Numbered from the stretch's first letter, positions 9,038 through 18,268 are shown. The stretch is DNA of 64,000 nucleotides from DLKC01 sp002478885 (GCA_046329585.1 JAXLUI010000001.1:434001-498000); one strand, 5' to 3'. Notes: a model not told the origin generated them from the sequence alone. Made by a program: numbers and translations.

Positions 9038-10288
9038 TTATTTTTTGATAGTATCCAAATCAACACCCAGCAGTTGCTGCGTAAGTTTATTCAACAAGTT
9101 ATAATCGCCCTGCAAATGCATAGTTGTTTGCTTGTAAACGCCGGTTGCTCCTTTCTTTAAATCCAGCGCCGGCGACGATGATTCCACTTCGTAAAAAGGG
9201 CCCATCTGCGTACCGTCGGCGAGTGGCCCATCGTTATAGGAATTAATCACATCGCCCTTGTAAGGCGTTTTCTGTAATTCCCATTTACTGTTTACATACT
9301 GCGCGTCTTTGTGCACTTCAGGCAATACCAGCGTGAGCACATCTTTTTCAAAATCAAAACTTGCTGCAATGGGTTTTGCGATCATTGGTGACAGGCCAAT
9401 CTTACTCCGGTATTTACCGTCGCAGGTAAAAAAGAGCACACTGTCTTTTACCTGTAACCGCTCCGGGGGCACGGTTCCAAAATAATTGTCGGTGATAAAA
9501 CTTCTTGCACCAGGCACGCCCTGGAACGGAATGATGACCGTTGTCTTCGCGGATGGAGTAAACATTCCCAATAACCAAATCGACAAAACACCTTTGTCTT
9601 TTGACCAATCCCGGTCGCCGCTGTTTGTGATTTTATTCTCAGTTTCAAATGCCACCATATGCACGCCTTCCGGAATGGCTGCATTGATTTTTGTTTCAGC
9701 TGCCTGCCTGCTTAACAGCGAAACACTGCGTTCGATATTGATATTAAAAATAGTGCCGCTATAATTTGTAAGTGTGGCCTTTTGAGTAAATACGGCTTTT
9801 GATTTGTCAGATTGTGCAACATCGTAGGGAATACTGTCTATAACCGCCGGCACCTGCCAGTTCTTATAAACAAAAGAATCGCTGCCTTTAAAATAAATGG
9901 AATACTGGCCGCCTTCGGGACCAAGCCAAAAACGCTCCTCGCCGCCAAAAGCATTCATGTGCGGCAATTTTTTGCCAGACGCTATCAGGTCGTATTTCAT
10001 CCAGCCATAGCTGATGCCGGTGTCACCGGTGGCGGTACTTGTCATAACCCGTCCCTGGAAATCCGCTGACAGCAATACTTTGGCGCTGCCATCTTCGCTG
10101 GTGAGTTCAACAACTTTTGTGTTGTTTTTTTTCAGAAAAGCCGCGTCGTAACCATAGCTGCCTTTACTAAAACTAACCGCTGTCGCGGCGCTGCTTTCTT
10201 CATGGGTTGCATTGTTGTTGCACGCTATAACAGCAATAGCAAAGGCTATTGCGCTTATTGGTTTGACAATTGTTTTGGTTTGCTTCAT
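9038..10288 (-). CDS. DUF6786-type lipoprotein
   Basis: A protein of 416 residues with a lipoprotein signal ending in lipobox VIAC (CNNNATHEES follows), so it is probably membrane-anchored on the periplasmic side. The body is rich in beta strands, with conserved-looking segments LLSADFQGRVMTSTATGD, HMNAFGGEERFWLGPEGGQ and LGPEGGQYSIYF. The last two resemble aldose-epimerase / galactose-mutarotase-like folds. I recognise it as the DUF6786 family found in Bacteroidota sugar-utilisation clusters; its biochemical role is not established. The gene is followed closely by the FAH-family gene, and separated from the upstream dehydrogenase by a copy of the palindromic element. A sugar-binding or mutarotase-like role is an inference. 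Confidence 0.75.
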   Translation of the reverse strand: MKQTKTIVKPISAIAFAIAVIACNNNATHEESSAATAVSFSKGSYGYDAAFLKKNNTKVVELTSEDGSAKVLLSADFQGRVMTSTATGDTGISYGWMKYDLIASGKKLPHMNAFGGEERFWLGPEGGQYSIYFKGSDSFVYKNWQVPAVIDSIPYDVAQSDKSKAVFTQKATLTNYSGTIFNINIERSVSLLSRQAAETKINAAIPEGVHMVAFETENKITNSGDRDWSKDKGVLSIWLLGMFTPSAKTTVIIPFQGVPGARSFITDNYFGTVPPERLQVKDSVLFFTCDGKYRSKIGLSPMIAKPIAASFDFEKDVLTLVLPEVHKDAQYVNSKWELQKTPYKGDVINSYNDGPLADGTQMGPFYEVESSSPALDLKKGATGVYKQTTMHLQGDYNLLNKLTQQLLGVDLDTIKK

Positions 10289-10340
10289 GTGCTTGATACG
10301 TTAGATTTTTTTTGTTTGCCAGCATTTGTTTTTCATAGCG

Positions 10341-10470
10341 GCTTCGTTGTGTCACTCACTTCAAGGTTCCGATCGCAAATCATTAACAGCGAACTGTAAA
10401 ACCGGTTATACAAAAGGCGTGTTGAATAAAGCCGCGAAAGCCGAAGAGTGCGACGCAAGCGAAGCCACAT
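10341..10470 (-). repeat. Palindromic element in reverse orientation
   Basis: The reverse complement of the right arm (GTTGTGTCACTCACTTC, 10346-10362) comes first, and that of the left arm (GAAGAGTGCGACGCAA, 10443-10458) comes second. The arms are about 80 bases apart. It fills the gap between the semialdehyde dehydrogenase stop and the DUF6786 start. Confidence 0.75.
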
Positions 10471-10501
10471 TTTTATTCAAAAGCCCGGAACATAAAGAAC
10501 T

Positions 10502-12007
10502 TTACAGAATATCTTCATCGGTATAATTTCCATTTACCATGCGCCAGACCTGCGCCGGATTCTCATTTTTCAACTCGTCAGGCAACAGGACCTGCGGACA
10601 ATTCTGGTAACATACTGCTCTTGTAAACCGAAAGATCGCATTGGTGCCTACAGACGTGGTTTTGCTGTCGGTCGTTGCGGGGTAAGGACCGCCATGCACC
10701 ATGGCATACGTAACCTCCACACCGGTAGGTACATTGTTGAAAATAATCCTGCCCGCTTTCAATTCAAGCTGGCGCACCAGTTTTTCATTTGCTGTTATAT
10801 CATCTTCTGTTCCCCAAACACTGCAGGTAAGCTGTCCTTCAAGCGCCGCAGCGATGCTGAGCATTTCGGCTTCATCGTCAGCGATCACGTGAATTGACAA
10901 AGGCCCAAACACTTCGTGCGATAAATTTTTATCGGCCAGGAAATCTTTACCGGACACCTTAAACATATAAGCACTTATATAATCGCCGGGCACTTCCTTT
11001 CCTGAAACCAGTTTGCCTAGTTTATCATTTTGCTGCAACGCACCAACGCCTGCTTTAAAGCCTTTGCAAATAGGCCCGGTGAGCATTAGCGCAGCCGGCG
11101 CGTTTTGAATATGCGTGGCAAACTGTTGCAGGAATTGTTCCGTTGCTTCACTTTTTAAAGAAATGATCAAACCTGGGTTGGTGCAAAATTGTCCGGTACT
11201 TAAAAGGTTTGATGTGGCGAGTTTCTCAGCAAGTTCAGCAGATTGTTCTTTAACAATACCAGGCAAAATAAACACGGGGTTAACACTGCCCATCTCTGCG
11301 TAAACAGGAATTGGTTCTGCCCTTCGAACAGCTGCATCAAAAATGGCTTTACCAGCGTTAAGCGAACCGGTGAAGCCTACCGCTTTTATGTGGGGATTTG
11401 TTACCAGTTCAATGCTGGCGTGGTTATCAGTTGTATGAATGATAGAGAAAACGCCATCCGGCAAGCCGCATATGGGAACCGATGCATAAATGATCGTGGC
11501 CACTTTATCCGACGTTTCAGGATGACCCGGATGCGCTTTACAAACAACCGGGCAACCGGCAGCCAAGGCAGATGCAGTATCGCCCCCCGCTACCGAAAAA
11601 GCAAAAGGGAAATTACTTGCGCCAAACACAGCCACGGGTCCGAGTGGCATTTGCATTTGTCTTATATCGGGCCTGGGAAATGGTTTTCGATCGGGTATCG
11701 CTGTGTCGATGATGGCGTTAACCCATGAGCCATCAGTTAACAATGCGGCAAACATTCTCAATTGAGCAATCGTGCGGACAAGTTCACCCTCAAGGCGGGG
11801 CCTGGGAAGATGAGTTTCCTTCATGGCTGTTTCAACGAGGTCGTCTTTTGCAGAAGCAATATTGTCTGCTATCGTTTCCAAAAACAATGCTTTTTGTTCG
11901 CCGCTTTTAAGCCGGTATGCTTTAAATGCTTTGTTCGCCTTCGCCGCAGCATTCGCAATTTCTTCCGAAGAGGCTGCCCTTGGTTTGTACACTGAATTAT
12001 CGTTCAT
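10502..12007 (-). CDS. Alpha-ketoglutarate-semialdehyde dehydrogenase
   Basis: An aldehyde dehydrogenase of 501 residues. Diagnostic segments are MPLGPVAVFGASNFPFAFSVAGGDTASALAAGCP (cofactor region; seen in pieces), KAVGFTGSLNAGKA, the general-base region YAEMGSVNPVFILPG, and the catalytic Cys in STGQFCTNPG. These match the NADP-preferring 2,5-dioxovalerate / alpha-ketoglutarate-semialdehyde dehydrogenases that finish oxidative pentose, galactarate and hydroxyproline breakdown. The start at 12007 was chosen because it follows the stop of the NHL gene by one base (TAAGATG), indicating translational coupling. Longer in-frame starts would overlap that gene. Together with the FAH-family enzyme it forms the last two steps to 2-oxoglutarate. 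Confidence 0.88.
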   Translation of the reverse strand: MNDNSVYKPRAASSEEIANAAAKANKAFKAYRLKSGEQKALFLETIADNIASAKDDLVETAMKETHLPRPRLEGELVRTIAQLRMFAALLTDGSWVNAIIDTAIPDRKPFPRPDIRQMQMPLGPVAVFGASNFPFAFSVAGGDTASALAAGCPVVCKAHPGHPETSDKVATIIYASVPICGLPDGVFSIIHTTDNHASIELVTNPHIKAVGFTGSLNAGKAIFDAAVRRAEPIPVYAEMGSVNPVFILPGIVKEQSAELAEKLATSNLLSTGQFCTNPGLIISLKSEATEQFLQQFATHIQNAPAALMLTGPICKGFKAGVGALQQNDKLGKLVSGKEVPGDYISAYMFKVSGKDFLADKNLSHEVFGPLSIHVIADDEAEMLSIAAALEGQLTCSVWGTEDDITANEKLVRQLELKAGRIIFNNVPTGVEVTYAMVHGGPYPATTDSKTTSVGTNAIFRFTRAVCYQNCPQVLLPDELKNENPAQVWRMVNGNYTDEDIL

Positions 12008-12008
12008 C

Positions 12009-13040
12009 TTAATTTTTTTGTGTTGTCGTTTTCCTGAATTTTTGAACCATGTTACCATATATGTCGCCCACATAAATGTTGCCCTCATCGTCGGTTGCGA
12101 TATCGTGGTAGCGGCAGGCCGGGCCTTCGTATGAACCCGATCTTCCAAACCTGTTATTTGTATCACCTTTGCTATCGAAAATAATCACATCAGATCCAAC
12201 AGGGTCTTTTACGTCGCGTGCTATATAGTCAACGGCAAGCACTTCCTTCAGCTTTTTATCAAAAGTTACCGAATACATATTGCCAAAACCTGCCGCTGCA
12301 TATTCACGCAAAAATTTGCCTGTTGAATCAAATAGCTGCACGCGCCTGTTCTCCCTGTCGGCAACAACTACGTTTTCATTTTCGTCAAGTGTTATGCCAT
12401 GGGGAATATTAAACTCACCTGGCCCACTCCCCTCTTTGCCCCAGGCAAAAAGAAATTTTCCATCTGCAGAGAACTTCGCTACCCTGCTGTTGCCATAGCC
12501 ATCGCTTACATAAAAGGCGCCGTTTTTTGTTACAGCCACGTCTGTAGGCATATTGAAATGCCCGCCATCGTCTCCGGCGATCTTTGTTGTACCAATCGAC
12601 ATTAACAGTTTACCATCGTGGCTGAATTTGAAGACCTGTTGTAGTGCTACATCCGTCAGCCATATATTATCATCTTTATCCACTGTTAAGCCATGCGGCA
12701 TAATAAACATATGGCTGCCCCAGCTATTGACAAGTGTTCCTTTATCGCGATCGAGTTCGAGCACGGTGTTTGCCTGGATCAAAGAATCGGGCATCGGGCC
12801 TGCCAATGGCCATTCACGGTAAGCCCTTTGAAAAACAAAAACATGTTGTTTACTGTCAATACCAATCCCGGTTGGATTCCCGAGCTTAAGTGCTGCCGGT
12901 AACCGGGGCCAGTCCTTTACCAGTTCATAACCAGCCAACTCCATGTTTGCGGGCTGCGAGGCCTGCCCGGGCAAAACATTGTCTCCGCAGAAAAGAGCAA
13001 CCGAAATGTACATGCAACACATGGCTATTTTCATTTCCAC
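12009..13040 (-). CDS. NHL-repeat six-bladed beta-propeller protein (peptidylglycine-lyase-like)
   Basis: A protein of 343 residues with a short hydrophobic N-terminus (KIAMCCMYISVALFCG), so it is probably exported. The body contains NHL blades: GNPTGIGIDSKQHVFVFQR, PHGLTVDKDDNIWLTDVALQ, MPTDVAVTKNGAFYVSDGYGNSRV, IPHGITLDENENVVVADRENRRV and the closing CRYHDIATDDEGNIYVGD. Each carries a strand ending in hydrophobic-D/S-x. The arrangement resembles the lyase domain of peptidylglycine alpha-amidating enzyme, but bacterial relatives are mostly uncharacterised and may simply be binding or lactonase-type propellers. The GTG at 13040 overlaps the TAG of the upstream GH172 gene by one base; an ATG two codons later (13034) is an alternative start. 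Both suggest coupling within the operon. Confidence 0.82.
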   Translation of the reverse strand: MEMKIAMCCMYISVALFCGDNVLPGQASQPANMELAGYELVKDWPRLPAALKLGNPTGIGIDSKQHVFVFQRAYREWPLAGPMPDSLIQANTVLELDRDKGTLVNSWGSHMFIMPHGLTVDKDDNIWLTDVALQQVFKFSHDGKLLMSIGTTKIAGDDGGHFNMPTDVAVTKNGAFYVSDGYGNSRVAKFSADGKFLFAWGKEGSGPGEFNIPHGITLDENENVVVADRENRRVQLFDSTGKFLREYAAAGFGNMYSVTFDKKLKEVLAVDYIARDVKDPVGSDVIIFDSKGDTNNRFGRSGSYEGPACRYHDIATDDEGNIYVGDIYGNMVQKFRKTTTQKN

Positions 13041-14293
13041 TATTTTGTTTGCTTCAGTTTTGCTGTTCTCAAAGCAACTGGCTGAAGTGATTCCAGATTA
13101 TCCGACGGCTTATCGAGATAAAAATATACCGTTGCCGATACATCATCGGAGCGGTAAAAATTTGTCCAGCCTTTTGGCATGGTCGTGTCAAGCGTTAATA
13201 TTTTTTTATCCTTGTAGTGAAGAATAATCTTTCCTGTATCGGTCGTAACGGGAATAAGCGGTGCGTTTTTTTGTTGAAACTGTACTACATTGTCCGTTCC
13301 GTCACCGCCGATCTGCTGAATTACAACCTTACAGCCTGTCTTAAAATAAACAGGATCCGGAATATGATAGCGATAGAAAGACCACTCTAACGTGGAGTCA
13401 TTTGCAATCGTGCAACCTGAATAGTTGCTGATGAATTTCCCCTGCCCCCAACCTGTTCCTATATAATCTTCTGTTCCCGTTCCGTTCAGTGTGGGATAGT
13501 CTTTATCCCCATCCATGTATATTTTCACTTCACCTTCACCAAACCAGGACTTGCCATACAACGGGTTACCATTAACGCCGATATTGGCGCCCAGGTACCT
13601 TCCCTTTCCTTCCACATTAGGCAATATTTCAAAATCGTTTTCCAGTTTGGTAGCAGTGTCACGATGCCAGTATGCATGAAAATAGAGCCAGCTGTTGTTC
13701 CACTTATTTACCAGGTTGTAATCAACATCAAAAAAACAATTTCGCAGTTCATGACCCGATTCATTGGTCACCACAATTTTTGCTGCCTTTTTAAATGGCA
13801 TCTGTATCATGGAAACAAAAGACCTTCCTTCCGGGCTTGCAAACAGTGCATTTTGAAAAACGGTAGTCTTGCCAAGTCCAACCCCGAAAAAATCTCCGAA
13901 AGGCACTGAAACGGCCGGTTTGTTTTCGCCATCCCAGTACATATCCAGCCGCAGTGAGCGAAGCATTTCCGGTGAGCGGTCGTTTATGGTCACCCACATG
14001 CGGTTTATAATACCCGGCCCATCTGTTTCAAGCAGCACATAAGATTCGCCTGCTTTAATCGCATCGTAAGCATGGCCTTTCGCAGTGCTGTTTTCCTTGC
14101 CACCTGCGCCTTTAACGCCGTTCCTGTTTTCGGGGCTGCTCCAGCGGGTCGAGGCGTTGTCGTTAAACGAATACATACTGCCGGGAGTATCGCTATCATC
14201 ATCCTGCTCTTCGCAGGATGGCAATAAAAAAAGCAGGCAATATAATAAGGGCAATAAAAGTAACCTCACAAGGTTAGTTGCTTTATATGGCAT
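13040..14293 (-). CDS. Glycoside hydrolase family 172 (DUF2961) lipoprotein
   Basis: A protein of 417 residues. The signal LLLLPLLYCLLFLLPSC ends in a lipobox-like Cys, so it is probably a lipoprotein. The DUF2961/GH172 signatures are present: GPGIINRMWVTI, VSVPFGDFFGVG, WFGEGEVKIYMDGD and NGTGTEDYIGTGWG, with the acidic pair EGE/ED as likely catalytic residues. Characterised GH172 enzymes act on furanosides (fructofuranose or arabinofuranose linkages). That fits a cluster ending in pentose oxidation, although the substrate here is inferred. It is the first gene of the minus-strand operon and faces the kinase array across a 347-base gap. Confidence 0.88.
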   Translation of the reverse strand: MPYKATNLVRLLLLPLLYCLLFLLPSCEEQDDDSDTPGSMYSFNDNASTRWSSPENRNGVKGAGGKENSTAKGHAYDAIKAGESYVLLETDGPGIINRMWVTINDRSPEMLRSLRLDMYWDGENKPAVSVPFGDFFGVGLGKTTVFQNALFASPEGRSFVSMIQMPFKKAAKIVVTNESGHELRNCFFDVDYNLVNKWNNSWLYFHAYWHRDTATKLENDFEILPNVEGKGRYLGANIGVNGNPLYGKSWFGEGEVKIYMDGDKDYPTLNGTGTEDYIGTGWGQGKFISNYSGCTIANDSTLEWSFYRYHIPDPVYFKTGCKVVIQQIGGDGTDNVVQFQQKNAPLIPVTTDTGKIILHYKDKKILTLDTTMPKGWTNFYRSDDVSATVYFYLDKPSDNLESLQPVALRTAKLKQTK

Positions 14294-14425
14294 AAAATCG
14301 GGTTATTACTGAACAACAATCAGGCTATGAAAATAACTAAAGCTACTCAAACATTTGAGCAATGATGCAAACGATTGTTTTGAACGGAGAAAATATTTAT
14401 GGGCCGGGCAGTATGGCAGGTGGCG

Positions 14426-14504
14426 GCTTTGTTGCGTCGCACACTTGTACTTCCTCATCTACGCCCAGCAAAGAACAAAGCGTACAAGTGAGTGACACAA
14501 CGAT
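14426..14504 (+). repeat. Best-preserved copy of the palindromic element
   Basis: Left arm GTTGCGTCGCACACTTGTAC at 14431-14450 and right arm GTACAAGTGAGTGACACAAC at 14482-14501. Seventeen of 20 positions are complementary, with a 31-base loop. It lies in the 347-base gap (14294-14640) between the divergent GH172 and kinase genes; nothing else recognisable is in that gap except a possible promoter box. Confidence 0.85.
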
Positions 14505-14593
14505 GCTCATAACAGCACCTTCAGCCCGTCACCAAAAACTTACCGAAAAATAAATGCAGGTTTATTAACTGCGCATCGAAAGCATTTGATTGT

Positions 14594-14601
14594 TATCTTT
14601 C
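14594..14601 (+). promoter_or_regulatory. Possible -7 box (TATCTTTC) of the first kinase gene
   Basis: TATCTTTC matches the Bacteroidota -7 consensus TAnnTTTG at seven of eight positions and lies 40 bases before the ATG. No convincing -33 TTTG was found at the usual spacing, so this is weak. The same octamer precedes the kinase at 18721. Confidence 0.25.
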
Positions 14602-14640
14602 CGTTATTGAAAACCGTTTAGACAGGAACGAACCAACAAA

Positions 14641-16989
14641 ATGAAAGTCGACCAACTTTACACACAAAACCCCTTAAAAAATAAATATACCAGCATTTTA
14701 TTTTTTGTTATTGCGGCGCCGTTCCTTTTTACCTTAAGCGCTGCAAGCCAGGAAAATAAAAAGGCCGATTCATTGCTCATTTACATAAAGCGTATTACCT
14801 CTTCCAACGATTCGGCGAATATTTACGGGGCATACAGGCAGCTTCGGGCAGCCGATGCAACAACATTGTTGAACCAGGATGTTGCCGATGCAATTGCACG
14901 GCTCGAAACAAAGCTTTCGGAAAAGGACTACTTTGATTTTGCAAGCAGTTTTTTTACCAGGCTCATGGGCATCAATACACCGGAGGTGAACGATTACAGT
15001 ATAAAGTGGGGGAAAGCATTTGTTGAAAAATATGCTGAAAAAAAATCTGCCTATGCGCACTCAGTTTACTTTGTAATTTTAAGAAACCTACGGGTGCCAT
15101 ATCGTAACAGTGCGCATATTTATGAAGGCATTGAATATTTCGGCACAATAAATAAGAAATTCCTCGCGGCAAAAGATTCCAGCGGATTATCGCTCGTAAA
15201 CAACGTACTCGCTACTTTTTACAGCCGGCTTGGCTTAACCGATAAGAGCGCTTATTATATGCTCAAGTCTGTTGATTACCTCGACGAAAAACAGCCGGGC
15301 AAGGGTAATATGCCGGCCGACGCTTTGTTTGGCAAATCAGGAAAAGTAAACAGGTACTCTGTTTTGGGAAGTTATTATGTAAATGAAAACAAACCCGAAA
15401 AGGCTGAATTTTATCTTAATGAAGCTGTCCGCCGCTATTTCGAACTGGACTCACCGATGTTTTTTAACGACGCGCCTTTCCTTTTTCTTCAAATAGCACG
15501 ATGCAAGACCTTATTAAAGAGCGACAGCAGCCAATACTATTACCAGCAGGCCTTGCACTATTTTGATATGTATGATTCGCCGCCTGGTGTCGTGGGCTAT
15601 TACTACCAGGAAAGAGGCGCAGATTTCCTGGGCAAGAACATGCTCGATTCTGCTGCCTTTTACGTATCCAAATCGAAAGCGATCAAAGATTCGCTGCAGT
15701 TGCACATCTCCAGCATCTATGGCGAGCTGGTGCCTTATTATTATACAGCGCAAATCCTGGTAAAACAGGGAAAACCTGCGCCGGCAATTACTTTGTTGCA
15801 AAGCGAGATTACCGAGTTGAAACAGAACAACGTCAGAAAGCGGCTTGTGGAAGACCTGTTGCTGATCTCACAGGCTTACCAGCTCTCGGGAAAAAACAAT
15901 GAAGCCTATCAAAACCTTAACGAGGCTTTTTTGCTGAATAAAAAGATTACGGATGATGAAAATGAAGCAAGATCGGTAAGCTATGAAATTGAAAGAAAAA
16001 TGCTGGAGAATGAAAACACGATCAACCAGCTTGACGCGCAGAACGAGGCCAACAAAAAAGTGCAATATTATTTAACCGGTATTGTTTCCCTGCTCGGATT
16101 ACTTGCCATTTCGCTGGGTGTGTTTTATGCAGGCAAAAGAAAATCAAACAGGCAGCTTGCCTCAAAGAACGATGAATTGGCAAAAATGCTTAGCCAGCTA
16201 AAAGAAACGCAGTCGAAGCTGATCCACTCAGAGAAAATGGCATCGCTGGGAGAGCTTACAGCGGGTATAGCGCATGAGATACAGAACCCGCTCAATTTCG
16301 TGAACAATTTCTCCGACATCAATACAGAGCTCATCGGCGAACAACTGGAGTCGCTGATAGCCGGCGATATAGACGATGCCATTGACATTGCCAACAACAT
16401 AAAAGATAACGAGCGCAAGATCAATCATCATGGCAAACGCGCAGATTCGATTGTAAAGGGCATGCTGCAGCATTCAAGAAACAGCAATGGGTTAAAGGAA
16501 TTCACCGATATCAACAAACTGGCCGATGAATATATGCGCCTTTCTTACCAGGGGCTTCGTGCAAAGGACAAATCGTTTAACACAGATATACAAACCGCAT
16601 TTGCTGATAATGTTGGCAGCATTAACATTATTCCGCAGGATATTGGGCGTGTGCTATTGAACTTGTTCAACAATGCGTTCTACGCCCTTAACCAGAAGCA
16701 GAAAAAAGAAGCTGAAAACGGCAGGGCATTTAAACCAACGGTTACTGTAAGCACAAAAAGAACTGAAAAAACAGTTGAAATTACGGTCGCGGATAATGGT
16801 TCGGGCATACCTCAAAAAGTAGTGGACAAGATTTTTCAGCCGTTCTTTACCACCAAACCAACGGGCGAAGGAACGGGCCTTGGCTTAAGCTTAAGCTATG
16901 ACATTATTAAAGCACATGGTGGGGAAATAAAAGTGGAAAGCAGCGAAGCAGAAGGCACAACTTTTATCATTGAATTGCCTGTGAACTGA
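14641..16989 (+). CDS. Sensor histidine kinase, TPR-type periplasmic sensor
   Basis: A protein of 782 residues. A hydrophobic signal (about residues 19-40) is followed by an all-helical TPR-like sensor to about residue 450. One membrane helix (about 478-499, TGIVSLLGLLAISLGVFYAG) and a short coiled coil lead into the transmitter. The H-box is GELTAGIAHEIQNPLNFVNNFS with phospho-acceptor His545. The second dimerisation helix ends NHHGKRADSIVKGMLQHSR, the N-box is QDIGRVLLNLFNNAFYAL, and the ATP lid is DNGSGIP...FFTTKPTGEGTGLGLSLSYDII. It should autophosphorylate on ATP in response to a periplasmic cue. No response regulator is adjacent. It is the first and one of the more divergent kinases of the array. 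Confidence 0.92.
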   Translation: MKVDQLYTQNPLKNKYTSILFFVIAAPFLFTLSAASQENKKADSLLIYIKRITSSNDSANIYGAYRQLRAADATTLLNQDVADAIARLETKLSEKDYFDFASSFFTRLMGINTPEVNDYSIKWGKAFVEKYAEKKSAYAHSVYFVILRNLRVPYRNSAHIYEGIEYFGTINKKFLAAKDSSGLSLVNNVLATFYSRLGLTDKSAYYMLKSVDYLDEKQPGKGNMPADALFGKSGKVNRYSVLGSYYVNENKPEKAEFYLNEAVRRYFELDSPMFFNDAPFLFLQIARCKTLLKSDSSQYYYQQALHYFDMYDSPPGVVGYYYQERGADFLGKNMLDSAAFYVSKSKAIKDSLQLHISSIYGELVPYYYTAQILVKQGKPAPAITLLQSEITELKQNNVRKRLVEDLLLISQAYQLSGKNNEAYQNLNEAFLLNKKITDDENEARSVSYEIERKMLENENTINQLDAQNEANKKVQYYLTGIVSLLGLLAISLGVFYAGKRKSNRQLASKNDELAKMLSQLKETQSKLIHSEKMASLGELTAGIAHEIQNPLNFVNNFSDINTELIGEQLESLIAGDIDDAIDIANNIKDNERKINHHGKRADSIVKGMLQHSRNSNGLKEFTDINKLADEYMRLSYQGLRAKDKSFNTDIQTAFADNVGSINIIPQDIGRVLLNLFNNAFYALNQKQKKEAENGRAFKPTVTVSTKRTEKTVEITVADNGSGIPQKVVDKIFQPFFTTKPTGEGTGLGLSLSYDIIKAHGGEIKVESSEAEGTTFIIELPVN

Positions 16990-17029
16990 TCTTTATAGCC
17001 CGGGCAGAAGAACAGGCATTATGCTATAC

Positions 17030-17195
17030 TGCGCTTGCCCCGAAAGGGCCGATCAGGGGCTGCACACTTCAACTTCTGCAACACGGTGGGCCGTTTTGCA
17101 AACCCGGCTGACGGTTCAAAAGCCGGGAAAATCATTTTTGCCCACCCGTGAGGCGAACGCACAAGTGAGTGACACAACAAAAGCTGAAGCCCGGA
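17030..17195 (+). repeat. Palindromic element with disrupted left arm
   Basis: The right arm ACAAGTGAGTGACACAAC lies at 17161-17178. The left side reads TTGCCCCGAAAGGGCC...AGGGG-CTGCACACTTCAAC (17036-17073), suggesting a left arm split by a GC-rich hairpin. The 340-base gap 16990-17329 otherwise holds only the promoter-like box at 17254. Confidence 0.55.
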
Positions 17196-17253
17196 ACGAA
17201 AGCCAGTAAAACAATTTTATTCTTTAAACCAGCAGCAGGTAAAAAGCATTTAA

Positions 17254-17261
17254 TAAATTTG
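17254..17261 (+). promoter_or_regulatory. Possible -7 box (TAAATTTG) of the papain-like gene
   Basis: TAAATTTG is an exact match to the Bacteroidota -7 consensus TAnnTTTG, about 70 bases before the start. An inverted repeat AGTCTAAAAGACT lies just downstream (about 17267-17279). The -33 element is not clear. Confidence 0.35.
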
Positions 17262-17329
17262 AGCACAGTCTAAAAGACTTTAGCAATTTATAACAGCGCT
17301 TTTCTAATTAACATCTGTCAAAAGCAAAT

Positions 17330-18160
17330 ATGCCCCCCATGACCAACAAGAAAAATAACCGGATCAATTTTTCAAAGATCAAATTTGGAAGGCGGCCGTT
17401 AGTTCATGACGAAAGAACGTTTGAATTATCTGGCTACCTGGATAACGAGAACCTGCCTCCCCTTCCAAAGCAGCACCACTGGGGCAAAAAAATAAAGAAG
17501 GATAAATGGGGTGTTATGGGAAACTTCAGGACCAATTTATGCACCTGTGCGGCGGCGGGCCACATGATAATGACATGGACTTCCAATACAGGCAGGTTAA
17601 AAAGACCGGACGATGAAGATATTATGAAAGCCTACTGCGCGCTTACAAATTACATTCCTGAAACAGATGAGAACGACGAAGGTGTTGAAGCTTTGAAAGT
17701 GTTAAAATACTGGCGTAAAAACGGCATTGCCGGGCAGAAGATCGTTGCGTTTGCAAGGCTTCAGGATAAGAACAGGGAACAGTTGTTAAAGACAATTTAC
17801 CTGTTTGGAGGCTGTTATGTGGGACTTAACCTGCCAAAATCGGCCGAACGACAATATAACACAACCAAAAAATGGACAATACCCAGGGGCGGGAAAAAAA
17901 GGGATGCAAAAAAAGGTTCGTGGTTCGGCCACATGGTGCTGGTGACAGGCTACAAGAACGACGAACTTAGAATAGTGACGTGGGGACAGGAAATGATCAT
18001 GACCATTGATTTTTGGGAAGCATACGCTGAAGAATCGTACGCTGTATTTAGTGAGGCCTTTATAAAACATGACAAAACGCCAACAGGCATAGCGGTTGAT
18101 ATCCTGGAAAATGATATTGAACGCTTACAAAAAAGAAAAGCGGGAGTTAACCCGCTTTAA
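17330..18160 (+). CDS. Papain-like cysteine-peptidase-fold protein
   Basis: A protein of 276 residues without a signal peptide. The active-site region reads MGNFRTNLCTCAAAGHMI, with an Asn six residues before the first Cys where papain has Gln. This matches the bacterial GN(x4)GDC-type branch of the papain fold. The matching His is in SWFGHMVLVTGYKND, followed by the TWGQ segment that corresponds to the Asn/Trp region. Between them lie helices with GVEALKVLKYWRKNGIAG. It could be a cytosolic peptidase or a binding protein that keeps the fold. An alternative ATG lies three codons downstream (17339). It sits alone between two kinase genes and ends in a hairpin shared with the convergent small gene. 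Confidence 0.75.
   Translation: MPPMTNKKNNRINFSKIKFGRRPLVHDERTFELSGYLDNENLPPLPKQHHWGKKIKKDKWGVMGNFRTNLCTCAAAGHMIMTWTSNTGRLKRPDDEDIMKAYCALTNYIPETDENDEGVEALKVLKYWRKNGIAGQKIVAFARLQDKNREQLLKTIYLFGGCYVGLNLPKSAERQYNTTKKWTIPRGGKKRDAKKGSWFGHMVLVTGYKNDELRIVTWGQEMIMTIDFWEAYAEESYAVFSEAFIKHDKTPTGIAVDILENDIERLQKRKAGVNPL
18137..18158. terminator. Bidirectional hairpin terminator between convergent genes
   Basis: The perfect 8-base stem AAAGCGGG / CCCGCTTT has a 6-base loop and overlaps the last codons of the papain-like gene. On the minus strand it is followed by TTCTTTTTTG, a good U-tract for ending the small Lys/Ala-rich gene. On the plus strand the following A-rich stretch is a weaker signal. Confidence 0.7.
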
Positions 18161-18268
18161 AAATCTATTTTGATTTAACCCGAATGAACTATTACGCTTT
18201 TACTGCAGGAAACCCATAACCGTGCCTGTTAAAAGCATGCCGCAGAAAAGGTGATAAGACAAACTGTT

